Source of the DNA: Pseudomonadota bacterium
GTDB lineage: Bacteria; Chloroflexota; UBA6077; JAJPGT01
Length of the DNA stretch: 64,000 nucleotides
Reading direction: 5' to 3'
Assembly (NCBI GenBank): GCA_021325655.1
Contig: JAJPGT010000024.1
Span: 1-64,000, forward strand
The notes below the pieces were generated by a model. It searched no databases and was not told where the DNA came from. It was given only the letters and a program-made list of their open reading frames with translations. Each line of letters begins with the position of its first letter. Position 1 is the stretch's first letter. Positions 9,335 through 17,036 of the stretch are shown here, piece by piece. The position numbers were made by a program, and so were the translations under genes.

Positions 9335-9569
9335 GTTCTCCAAGAGGGCGGAGCGCTCGGTACGCTCGCGCCGATCGTGGCTCAGCATCTCATGCGTATC
9401 CCCCTCACCAGGCTGAGCATGCACTCAAGGAGCACGAGTTGCTCAGCTATGAGCCTCCAGCGCGCCACAGCCGCTGGCTCGGACCCGAGCCGGTGCTGTC
9501 ATGGGCGCGAAGCGGGACACGGCACGGGGTTTGGGAGAGGCTGGGGTGTTACCAGGTAGCTACGCTGGC

Positions 9570-9671
9570 CTAGGGCGAATAGCTCTCCGCCGCGCCGCTC
9601 GAGACGATCAGGCCGACAACCGTCAGGGCGAAGAGGGTAACGCGGACGAGCAGGCTGCGAGTGAGGGACAT
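9570..9671 (-). CDS. 33-aa secreted-type peptide, candidate signalling peptide
   Basis: This small gene is below the usual length cut-offs. ATG is at 9669-9671 and TAG at 9570-9572. The sequence reads MSLTRSLLVRVTLFALTVVG followed by LIVSSGAAESYSP. A canonical CTGGAGG ribosome binding site lies 7 nt upstream. The peptide has two Arg in the n-region, a ~15-residue hydrophobic core and a small-residue cleavage region (SSGAA), leaving about five residues (ESYSP or AESYSP) after a signal-peptidase cut. That plan resembles Phr-type pro-peptides, whose receptors are TPR proteins. A large TPR regulator lies directly upstream on the same strand. The coding call is well supported by the RBS and promoter, but the function is inference. 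Confidence 0.62.
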   Translation of the reverse strand: MSLTRSLLVRVTLFALTVVGLIVSSGAAESYSP

Positions 9672-9699
9672 GGCGGAGCCTCCAGTTAGGATGACTCCA

Positions 9700-9731
9700 A
9701 GCTTAGAAACAGCACCTCACAAAAACCTCAC
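9700..9731 (-). promoter_or_regulatory. 11-bp-period direct repeat operator and -10 of the 33-aa peptide gene
   Basis: On the minus strand GTGAGG (9731-9726), TTTTT, GTGAGG (9720-9715), nine bases, then TAAGCT (9705-9700) as a -10. Hexamers repeating every 11 bp just upstream of the -10, with no -35 box, are the known layout of SARP-activated promoters. The same layout occurs before the receiver gene at 13106. Confidence 0.55.
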
Positions 9732-9797
9732 AGCAAGATGCCAGGGCTCGATTCGCAGCGAGCGCTCGCCGCGGGCGATGAGAGACGACTGGTGGGC

Positions 9798-12700
9798 TCA
9801 GTTCTGAGCCCGGGAATCACGCAGCAGGGCCTGGTAGGCGGCCCGGACGCGCGGGCTCGGCTCTTCGCCTAGCTCGTCCTGGAGCAGGCTCACGTAGCGC
9901 TGGTAGTGGCGCGTGCCGCCCACCCGGTCACCGAGCAGACGATGGAGCTCAATGACCTGATGGTGCGCGTCTTCGTGGAACTGGTCCACGGCGAGAATGC
10001 GCTGGGCGTAGTCGAGCGCAGCGTGGTACTCGCCACGCGCCAGCTCGTAGCGGACGAGCCGGTTCAGTGCAAGCAGATAGCCTGTTTCGAGCACGGTCCG
10101 GCGATGCAGGCACCAGTCGGCGTAGATGCCATCCAGATACGGCCCCCGGTAGAGGCCGATGGCAGCGCGGAGCAGCTCGGCCTGCTCGTCACCCTGGGCG
10201 GTCTCCGCCTGAGCCAGCAGCCGCTCCAGCTCGCTCGCGTCCTCCCAGACGGGCAGCTCCGGGTTCAGGGAGTAGACCCCGCGTCGTCGCGAGATCGCGT
10301 CCGAATGGATCGCCCGACGCAGCCGGTACACGCTCGTCCAGAGATTACTCTGGCCCCGGGCAGGGCTAGACTCTGGCCATAACGCGGCGATGATCTGCTC
10401 GGTTGGCACCTCGCCGTTCGAGGCAGCCAGCAGGTAGAAGAACAGCTCCACCGCCTTTCCGGACTCCCACTGTGCGCCAGAGACGAGCACGCCGTTGCAT
10501 TCCACACGCGGCGGGCCCAGGGCGTAGGCGCGCACCTCTGGCCAGCGGGGGCGCTCGATCTGCCGCAAGGGCGCAGGCGCCGGCGCGGGCTCAGCGGCCC
10601 TGAGCTGAACAGACAGGGTGAGCAGGCGGGTGAGCTCAGGGGCGCCCTGCGCCGCGATCGCGCGGAGGACCGCCGGCTGCTCGGCTGCCTCCGGCGCCAC
10701 CAAGCCGTAGAGGCCGCCCCGGCGCAGCGCCTGCGCCAGCTTGCTGGCCTCGCGCTGCGCCAGCGCCTCCTCGCCGAGCGCCCAGTGCGCTTGGATCAGG
10801 CGCAGCCGCAGCCGCACCAGGTCGCGCGAAGCGCCGGCGCGCTGGAGCAGCGCCCGGGCGCTGCGGAACCGGGCGAGCGCCTGGCGGGGATCGCCCCGGG
10901 CCAGGTCGATCGCCCCCAGGGTGAGCTGGGCCGCCCCCCGCTCTGCCAGCGAGTCGTAGGTCTCCGCGATCTGCTGGGCCTGCTTGGCCAGGGTGGTCGC
11001 CTTGTCCAGGTCGGAGAAACGGCGCCAGATATTCGCCAGGCTATCCAGGAGAATCGCGAGGATGGACGTCTCGCCCAGGCGCCGGGCCAGCTCGAGCGCC
11101 TCCTCGCCGTGGCCGAGCGCACCGGTCAGATCGCCCAGGGCGCGCTTGACCGCGGCGAGACTTTCCAGGATGTAGGCCTGAACGCGGACGTAGCCCACCT
11201 TCCGGGCCAGGGCGAGCGCCTGGTCGAGCGTCTCCAGCGCCTGGGCGTAGTCACCCCGCAGGTACTGGAGCATGCCGAGGCTGTTGAGCACCTCGGCGGT
11301 GGAGAAGGCGTTGCCCAGCCGCTCCCAGGTGTCCAGCGCCGCGCGATAGTGCCGCTCCGCCTCCGCCAGATCGCCCCGGCGGGCGCTGGTCACGCCCAGG
11401 TTGTAGCGGGCGAGGGCGAGATTGCGGGCGTCGCCGTGCGCTTCGTACAGGCGATGCGCCTGACTGAGGTGCTGCACGCTCGTGTCCAGGTCGCCCCGGG
11501 TACCGTGGAACAGCCCGAGCATCAATTGAACCTGGGCCAGCAGCGCCGGGTCGTCGCGCGCGAGCTGAGCCGCCCGCTCCAGGTCGCAGGCCGCATCGGC
11601 GAGCTGGCCGCGTAGGCGACGAGCGGTGCCGCGCACCAGCAGAGCCCGGGCGAGGTCGGCCCCGGCGGCGGAGCTGGCGATCTGGGTGCCAATCTGCTCG
11701 GCGCTGTCGACCTCGCCGAGCCAGCAGGCAGCCTCGCCACGCGCCAGGAGCAGGCTCGGATGCGCCGCGCGGATCGATTCGGACAGTCCGTCGACCAGAT
11801 CGGCCAGCAGGCGCCAGGTTCCGCTGGCGACAAGCGAGCCGAGCCGAGATTCGACCAGCAGCGCTCCGCGCTCCTCCTGGTCAGCGCGGCGGTAGTGGTC
11901 GAGCGCGGTCGCCAGCTCGCCCCGGGCCCCAGCCAGGTCGCCCGCGCGCGCGTGCAACGCCGCGAACCGCGCCGGGTCCTGCGCCGCGAAGCGTTGCTGA
12001 AGGAAGTCGCGGAAGAGGTGATGGTAACGATACCAGGTCTGCTCGCCTTGCAGCCGCGACAGGAACAGCCCGTCGGCCTCGGCGCGCTCCAGCAAGGCGG
12101 CCCACGGGCCCTCGCCGACGAGCGCTTCCAGTTCGGACGCGTTAGTCAGCGCCTGGACGCTGGAGATGGTGAGGAAGTCCACCATCTCCAGCGGCTGCTC
12201 GCGCAGCACGTCGTCGGCCAGGTATTCATAGACGAAGCCGCCGTCGTCCTTGGCGCGGGTGAGGGTCTCCAGCAGTCCGCGCCAGAGGCTGTGCGTAGTC
12301 AGGAGGATACCGGTGATCCAGCCCTCGGCTTCGCTGGCGAGCTGCTCTGCCTGGTCGGGGAGCAGCAAGACCCGATGCCGCTCCTTGAGCAGTTTACGGA
12401 CTTCCTCGCCACTGAAGCGCAGCTCGCTGGTGCCGAGGCCGGCCACCTGGAGCCGCGCCGCCAGCGAGGTGTAGGTGAGGCGCGGAACGGTGCGCGAGGC
12501 GATCAGGATGCGGCAGTTATCCGGCAGGTAGCGGAGCAGCTCGTCCATCGCCCGGCTGATCGTCGGGCTGTCATCCACTGCGTGGAAGTCGTCGAAGGCA
12601 ATGGCGAACAGCTCGGGAACATCCGAGGCGATCTCGTTGATCAGCGTGGCCACCAGCGTGGGGAGCTCGCGCTGGACATCCTGCACGCTGTCCAGCAGCG

Positions 12701-12845
12701 TCTGGATCTGGGCGCCGAACCCGGGGAAGCGCGAGCGGATGGAGGCGACCAGGTGCGCGAGGAACACCTTGAGGTCGCGGTCTTCGGGCCCAAGGGTGTA
12801 CCAGCAGATCGGGAACGCGGCATCTTCCGCGAAGTCGACCAGCAA
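9798..12845 (-). CDS. MalT-like ATPase/TPR/BTAD (SARP-type) transcriptional regulator; N-terminus separated by a frameshift
   Basis: The open frame gives 1015 aa but begins inside the P-loop; see the detached fragment at 12867-12994. Restoring one base gives about 1065 aa. In order: STAND/MalT-type ATPase with Walker B LFAIAFDDFHAVDD (about residues 80-94) and sensor IASR; a helical arm; many TPR repeats (about 330-700, for example ALARYNLGVTSARRGDLAEA); a winged-helix DNA-binding domain (ALGPPRVECNGVLV to LWTSVYRLRRAI, about 775-860); and a C-terminal BTAD domain (YRGPYLDGIYADWC to the end). Such proteins couple ATP and ligand sensing through TPRs to activation at direct-repeat promoters. 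The matching repeats flank this gene. It precedes the 33-aa peptide gene by 126 nt. Confidence 0.85.
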   Translation of the reverse strand: MLVDFAEDAAFPICWYTLGPEDRDLKVFLAHLVASIRSRFPGFGAQIQTLLDSVQDVQRELPTLVATLINEIASDVPELFAIAFDDFHAVDDSPTISRAMDELLRYLPDNCRILIASRTVPRLTYTSLAARLQVAGLGTSELRFSGEEVRKLLKERHRVLLLPDQAEQLASEAEGWITGILLTTHSLWRGLLETLTRAKDDGGFVYEYLADDVLREQPLEMVDFLTISSVQALTNASELEALVGEGPWAALLERAEADGLFLSRLQGEQTWYRYHHLFRDFLQQRFAAQDPARFAALHARAGDLAGARGELATALDHYRRADQEERGALLVESRLGSLVASGTWRLLADLVDGLSESIRAAHPSLLLARGEAACWLGEVDSAEQIGTQIASSAAGADLARALLVRGTARRLRGQLADAACDLERAAQLARDDPALLAQVQLMLGLFHGTRGDLDTSVQHLSQAHRLYEAHGDARNLALARYNLGVTSARRGDLAEAERHYRAALDTWERLGNAFSTAEVLNSLGMLQYLRGDYAQALETLDQALALARKVGYVRVQAYILESLAAVKRALGDLTGALGHGEEALELARRLGETSILAILLDSLANIWRRFSDLDKATTLAKQAQQIAETYDSLAERGAAQLTLGAIDLARGDPRQALARFRSARALLQRAGASRDLVRLRLRLIQAHWALGEEALAQREASKLAQALRRGGLYGLVAPEAAEQPAVLRAIAAQGAPELTRLLTLSVQLRAAEPAPAPAPLRQIERPRWPEVRAYALGPPRVECNGVLVSGAQWESGKAVELFFYLLAASNGEVPTEQIIAALWPESSPARGQSNLWTSVYRLRRAIHSDAISRRRGVYSLNPELPVWEDASELERLLAQAETAQGDEQAELLRAAIGLYRGPYLDGIYADWCLHRRTVLETGYLLALNRLVRYELARGEYHAALDYAQRILAVDQFHEDAHHQVIELHRLLGDRVGGTRHYQRYVSLLQDELGEEPSPRVRAAYQALLRDSRAQN

Positions 12846-12866
12846 GGTGGTCTTCCCGTAGCCGGC

Positions 12867-12994
12867 GGGGCGACGATCAGGAAGAGCTTACGATCGATGT
12901 CCTGGTGGATCAGGTCCAGCAGCCGGCGGCGGGAGAGCGTGCCGGCAGGGCGGCGCGGCGGAACGATCTTCGGCAGAACGATCAGCGCGGACAT
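12867..12994 (-). pseudogene. Detached N-terminal fragment of the TPR/BTAD regulator (frameshift in Walker A)
   Basis: From ATG 12992-12994 the frame reads MSALIVLPKIVPPRRPAGTL then SRRRLLDLI and KLFLIVAP, the usual start of MalT-like ATPases. It then leaves frame at a C4 run (GGGG at 12867-12870 on the plus strand). One extra C would give VAPAGYGKTTLLVDF, a perfect Walker A joined to the main frame. The gene is therefore either broken by a one-base deletion, affected by a homopolymer sequencing error, or read by frameshifting. A GTG at 12995-12997 is an alternative start. Confidence 0.75.
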
Positions 12995-13018
12995 CACGCA
13001 CCCAGCAGGACCGGGGCG

Positions 13019-13024
13019 AGTATA
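13019..13024 (-). promoter_or_regulatory. -10 box of the TPR/BTAD regulator gene
   Basis: TATACT (minus strand) lies 24 nt before the regulator ATG at 12994, in the 111-bp region shared with the divergent receiver gene. No good -35 is visible. Confidence 0.4.
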
Positions 13025-13065
13025 CCGCCCTCTCCTGAGCGCCGCATAGGGCCACGCCCGGCGCC

Positions 13066-13103
13066 GTGAGGTTTCTGTAAGGTCTGACGACTACTCTGTG
13101 AGG
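13066..13103 (+). promoter_or_regulatory. Direct-repeat operator and -10 of the receiver gene
   Basis: GTGAGG (13066-13071), TTTCT, GTAAGG (13077-13082), nine bases, TACTCT (13092-13097) as -10, then 8 nt to the ATG. This reproduces, on the other strand, the element before the 33-aa peptide gene. A third GTGAGG at 13098-13103 sits 21 bp from the second, on the same helix face, between the -10 and the ATG. Confidence 0.55.
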
Positions 13104-13105
13104 CG

Positions 13106-13531
13106 ATGATTCATGAGCCCCCGATCACGGTGCTGCTACTGGACGAGTCGGCGTCTATCCGGTTGCTGCTGCGTCGGACCTTAGAAGCTCGCCCCTACCG
13201 AATCGTCGAAGCTGAGACCGTGGATGAGGCCTGGGCGCAGATCGCCCTCGAGCGGCCAGCGCTCATTATTATGGAAATTCGCTTGCCCGGGACCAACCCC
13301 CTGGAGCTCTGCCGCGCGGTGCGCCGCGACGAGCGCCGCGCCGCCACCCGCATCCTCGTGCTCACCACCATGGCGGGCGAGGACGACCAGACGCGGGCGC
13401 TGGCCGCGGGCGCGGACGCGGTGATGGCCAAGCCGTTCCGACCAGCGCAACTACTGGCCCTCATCGACCGCCTGCTGGGGACGCAGACCAATGGCCGAGG
13501 GGTCACTACCCGCGGCTCCCACAGCCCCTAA
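13106..13531 (+). CDS. Stand-alone receiver-domain protein with Glu in place of the phospho-acceptor Asp
   Basis: A 141-aa CheY-like protein with no output domain. The fold signature is clear: VLLLDESASIRLLLRRTLEA, EIRLPGTNPLEL, ILVLTTMAG, AAGADAVMAKPF. The acidic pocket is Asp13/Glu14, the conserved Thr is Thr87 or Thr88 and the conserved Lys is Lys109. The acceptor position is Glu57 (LIIMEIRLPG, codon GAA), so normal Asp phosphorylation is not possible, and Glu there often mimics the phosphorylated state. There is no Shine-Dalgarno sequence. The TACTCT box 8 nt upstream suggests a near-leaderless message. The gene diverges from the TPR/BTAD regulator and its stop interlocks with that of the convergent ArsA gene. 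Confidence 0.88.
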   Translation: MIHEPPITVLLLDESASIRLLLRRTLEARPYRIVEAETVDEAWAQIALERPALIIMEIRLPGTNPLELCRAVRRDERRAATRILVLTTMAGEDDQTRALAAGADAVMAKPFRPAQLLALIDRLLGTQTNGRGVTTRGSHSP

Positions 13532-14754
13532 CCGCGCTGGCCGCCCGCCTGCTCTGGCCGCCCCGAGCCGGGCCGGTTCTGCCCGGCGCCGGGCTGAGTG
13601 AAGCGAATCTTCAGCGTGTCCCCCTCGAATCTGGCCCCGGCGCTCTCCAGGCCGAGCAGAATGCGCGGGAGCTGGATGTTCCGCTTGTGCGCGCCCACCG
13701 TCACCACCAGCTCGTCGCCCACCTGGAGCAGGTCGACGTCACCCTTCTCGACGAACGGCAGCGGAATACTGAGGGTATAGCCACCGTCGGCCCGCTCCAC
13801 GCTGTGGGTCCGCCCGCGGAAGAAGAGCCGGGTTGGGTCCTGCTCGCCGAAGAGCGCGCGCGCCAGCTCACCCAGCCGCTCCATGCCAACGATCTCGTGC
13901 TGGAACAGCGGCGCGGTGAAGATTGGCAGGGGATCGAAACGCTCGTGCACCATCTCCAGGTAGCGGCCCTGCGCCTCGCGCCACTCGGCGAAGTAGCTGT
14001 CCTGCACCGCCTCCGGCAGAACCCGGTTGCAGATCACCAGGTCCGACGGGTAGCCGAACAGGTTCATGTAAGTGAACGTGCGCTGTGCCTCCTTAATGAC
14101 CATCTTCTCCGGATTCAGCACCAGCCGCAGCGAGGTCATCTCGGGCTGGATGAGCATACGGTGCAGGGTGTCGAGCTGCCGAAACAGGTCCTGCACCGCG
14201 TCGTACACCGCGTCCTCGGGCATCGGCAGCCCGGTCATTCCGGTCACGAAGGGGCGGGCGATCCGAGCCGCCGCCCGGTGGATCGGCAGGATCTTCTCGA
14301 TCCACCAGCGGCCGATCTCGGGGAAGCTGAGCAGGCGGAACGTCTCGCCGGTCGGGGCGCAGTCCACCACGATCACGTCGTAGTCGCCGCTTTCCCGGTG
14401 GCGGTTGATCCAGAGCAGGTTCGCTAGCTCCTCCATGCCGGGCAGGACGCTCACCTCGTCGGCGACGATCTCGTCGACCCGGCGCCAGGCGAGCAGCGCG
14501 GTCAGCCATTCCTGAATGCGGCCCCAGTAGGTGCGCAGGTTGTAGTAGATATCGGTCTCCTGCGCCCACAGGTTGGGGGCGATCTGCCGCGGCTCCGGCC
14601 CCAGCCTGACGTCCAGGCTGTCCGCCAGGCTGTGCGCCAGGTCCGTGCTCATCACCACCACCCGGTGGCCCAACTCCGCGGCGCGCACCGCCGTCGCCGC
14701 CGCTACCGACGTCTTCCCAACTCCGCCCTTGCCGGTGTACAGAATGATCCGCAT
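13528..14754 (-). CDS. ArsA/GET3-type P-loop ATPase with C-terminal HSP20-like domain
   Basis: A 408-aa protein beginning MRIILYTGKGGVGKTSVAAA, with the deviant Walker A GKGGVGKT at residues 8-15. It continues VVVMSTDLAHSLADSLD, the DVIVVDCAPTGETFRLLSFP switch region and NPEKMVIKEAQRTFTYMNLF. The C-terminal ~80 residues (GGYTLSIPLPFVEKGDVDLL, then VGDELVVTVGAHKRNIQLP) are the ArsA_HSP20 domain found in bacterial paralogues. It lacks the paired Cys set expected of a metalloid pump ATPase, so a membrane-protein or redox-linked role is as likely as arsenite export. The start at ATG 14754 has GAGGAG upstream. The stop overlaps the convergent receiver gene by 3-4 nt. Confidence 0.9.
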   Translation of the reverse strand: MRIILYTGKGGVGKTSVAAATAVRAAELGHRVVVMSTDLAHSLADSLDVRLGPEPRQIAPNLWAQETDIYYNLRTYWGRIQEWLTALLAWRRVDEIVADEVSVLPGMEELANLLWINRHRESGDYDVIVVDCAPTGETFRLLSFPEIGRWWIEKILPIHRAAARIARPFVTGMTGLPMPEDAVYDAVQDLFRQLDTLHRMLIQPEMTSLRLVLNPEKMVIKEAQRTFTYMNLFGYPSDLVICNRVLPEAVQDSYFAEWREAQGRYLEMVHERFDPLPIFTAPLFQHEIVGMERLGELARALFGEQDPTRLFFRGRTHSVERADGGYTLSIPLPFVEKGDVDLLQVGDELVVTVGAHKRNIQLPRILLGLESAGARFEGDTLKIRFTQPGAGQNRPGSGRPEQAGGQRG

Positions 14755-15022
14755 CCTCTGTGGCTCCTCGTGGTCCCGCTGGCAGCTTACACGGGCCGGA
14801 CCGCCTGGCACGAAAAAAGGTGGCTTCCGCCGCTGGAGCGCGGTAGGCTGAAGAATGAGAGCCGGACTTCGCCGCGCTGGGTCTTGACGGCGAGCGAGCG
14901 AAGCACTACCGTGTACACAGTTTGGCCAGCAATCCCGCCCTCTCGCCTCGCTTGAGCGCTGGAACGTAGCGTTCTCCGCGGAGACAGGCGCGTGCTGCTG
15001 CGCGTCTGGGGAGCAGCGAGAC
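14755..15022. other. Divergent intergenic region upstream of the sugar ABC genes
   Basis: No gene is seen. It holds a GTGTACAC palindrome (about 14911-14918) and a GAACG-TAG-CGTTC inverted repeat (14962-14974), either of which could be an operator for the downstream ABC operon. On the minus strand TAAGCT lies about 40 nt before the ArsA start and may be its -10. Confidence 0.3.
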
Positions 15023-15973
15023 ATGGTCGCGCCACGTGCCGAACAGGCCCGCGCCCGGCGGCTCGCCGCAGCCGCGATTCCCGTGCGTCGGCGGATCGAC
15101 CTGGGGCCCGATGCGCTGCTGGGCTACGCGCTGCTGTCGCCGGCCGCACTGTACATGCTCGGGCTGGTGGGCTATCCCTTTGTCCTGGCGCTCTACTTCA
15201 GCGTCAGCACCGTCACCGTGGCCGCCGGCCCGAGCCACTTCGTCGGGCTAGCCAATTTCGCCAGCCTGCTGGATGACCCTGTCTTTCAGCGCGGCCTGCT
15301 CAACTCGCTGATCTTCACCTCGGTCTCCGAGGCTGCCAAGAGCATCCTCGGGATCGGGCTGGCGTTCCTGCTGCTGCGCAACCTCCCCGGCAAGAAGGTG
15401 ATCCGGGGCTTCCTGATGCTGCCCTGGACGCTTCCGATCTCGCTGTCGGTCCTGGGCTGGAAGTGGATGTTCGATCCCCAGTTCAGCGTGATCAACTACC
15501 TGGGCAATCAGCTCGGGCTGCTGCACAACTGGAACCCGGACTGGCTCGGCGATCCAACGTACGCGTTTCTCGCGGTGCTCGTCACCAACATCTGGCGGGG
15601 CTTTCCCTTCGCGGCGGTTGTGGTGCTGGCCGGCTTGACCTCGATTCCGCAGGATATTTTCGATGCCGCCAAGGTGGACGGGGCCGGCTTTTTCACCCGC
15701 TGGCACTACATCATCACCCCGATGATTGCCCCGATCCTCTTCATCGGGATGATCTTCGACGTCGTCTTCACCCTGGGCGATCTCACCATTGTTCATCTGC
15801 TCACGAACGGTGGCCCGGTCAACGCAACCGACATTCTCCCCACGCTGGCGTTCCGCAACGGGATTCTGGGCGGGGACCTGGCGCGGGGCGCGGCAACGGC
15901 GCTGTTCCTGTTCCCGGTGCTGTTCGCCGGGGTGATCGTCTTCTTGCGGATCCTGCGCCGGCGCGAGGTGTAG
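15023..15973 (+). CDS. Carbohydrate ABC transporter permease (MalF/UgpA type)
   Basis: A 316-aa inner-membrane permease with six predicted TM segments, starting with ALLGYALLSPAALYMLGLVG. The cytoplasmic EAA loop reads IPQDIFDAAKVDGAGFFTRW followed by HYIITPMIAP, the site that docks the ATPase. The ATG at 15023 is preceded by GGGGAGCAGCGAGAC. It is immediately followed (stop TAG, then ATG) by the second permease. No ATP-binding subunit is encoded in the cluster, so a shared MsmX/UgpC-like ATPase is probably used. Likely substrates are oligosaccharides or glycosides, but the sequence does not tell which. Confidence 0.92.
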   Translation: MVAPRAEQARARRLAAAAIPVRRRIDLGPDALLGYALLSPAALYMLGLVGYPFVLALYFSVSTVTVAAGPSHFVGLANFASLLDDPVFQRGLLNSLIFTSVSEAAKSILGIGLAFLLLRNLPGKKVIRGFLMLPWTLPISLSVLGWKWMFDPQFSVINYLGNQLGLLHNWNPDWLGDPTYAFLAVLVTNIWRGFPFAAVVVLAGLTSIPQDIFDAAKVDGAGFFTRWHYIITPMIAPILFIGMIFDVVFTLGDLTIVHLLTNGGPVNATDILPTLAFRNGILGGDLARGAATALFLFPVLFAGVIVFLRILRRREV

Positions 15974-16822
15974 ATGCTAGTTTCGCGGCGAAAGCTGGTT
16001 GACGTCACCCTGTACTATCTCGCGCTGCTCTTCTACCTCGTCCTCGCCGTCTTCCCGATCTACTGGATGGCGATGGCGACGCTGAAGGACGACTACGACC
16101 TGGTCGATCCAGACGTCAGCCCCTTCTGGTTCCGCCGCCCGCTCGGGCTCAACCACTTTACCTACCTCTTCACGCAGACGAACTTCCTCGTCTGGCTCCA
16201 GAACACGTTTATCATCGCTGCCTGTGTACTGGTCATCACGCTGGCGATCTGCATCCCCGGCGCCTACGCGCTGGCCCGGCTGCGTTTCCTCGGCGCGGAG
16301 CAGATTGGCATCGGCATCTTCCTAACCTACCTCATCCCTCCCAGCCTCCTTTTCCTGCCGCTCTCGCAGATCGTCTCGGCGCAGTTGCACCTGGTGAACA
16401 CGAAGTGGGCGCTGGTGCTGGTCTACCCCACCTTCACCATTCCGTTCTGCATATGGCTCCTGATGGGCTTCTTCAAACGGGTGCCGCTCGAGATCGAGGA
16501 GGCGGCGCTGGTGGACGGCTGCAACCGGCTGCAGGCGATTGTACGGGTGGTGCTGCCGGTCAGCGTGGCCGGGATTCTCACCGCGGCGATCTTCGCCTTC
16601 ACCCTCTCCATGCAGGACTTCATCTACGCGCTGACGTTCGTCTCGTCGTCCGACGAGAAGCCGCTGACGCTGGGCGTGCCGAGCGAGCTGATTCGCGGCG
16701 ACGTCTTCTTCTGGGGGGAGCTGATGGCCGGCGCGCTCATCGCCGGGCTGCCGGTCGCAGCTATCTACAACTTTTTCCTGGATTACTTCGTCGAAGGTAT
16801 TACCGGCGGGGCGGTGAAGTAG
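15974..16822 (+). CDS. Carbohydrate ABC transporter permease (MalG type)
   Basis: A 282-aa permease beginning directly after the stop of the MalF-type gene. It starts with SRRKLVDVTLYYLALLFYLV, followed by YWMAMATLKDDYDL and FRRPLGLNHFTYLF, the standard MalG N-terminal plan. The EAA loop is EIEEAALVDGCNRLQAIVRV. Six TM segments are expected. It pairs with the preceding permease and probably with the binding protein that starts 214 nt downstream. Confidence 0.92.
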   Translation: MLVSRRKLVDVTLYYLALLFYLVLAVFPIYWMAMATLKDDYDLVDPDVSPFWFRRPLGLNHFTYLFTQTNFLVWLQNTFIIAACVLVITLAICIPGAYALARLRFLGAEQIGIGIFLTYLIPPSLLFLPLSQIVSAQLHLVNTKWALVLVYPTFTIPFCIWLLMGFFKRVPLEIEEAALVDGCNRLQAIVRVVLPVSVAGILTAAIFAFTLSMQDFIYALTFVSSSDEKPLTLGVPSELIRGDVFFWGELMAGALIAGLPVAAIYNFFLDYFVEGITGGAVK

Positions 16823-17036
16823 GGCCTGCGCGGTGGATGCCACCGCCACGCTGGCCCTAAGCGCGGCGCCGGGAGGGGGGGTCAGAGGGGGCAAAGGGAC
16901 GGAGCAGCGCGCGAGGGGCTTCGTCGCGTTTCGACCGCGCGGCGGAGCGGGCACTGACTCAAGAGTAGCAGGCGGTGTCCTGCGCCCGAGGGGCGCGGGA
17001 GCGGTGTATGCGCGGGAGAGCGAGGAGAGGAGCGCA

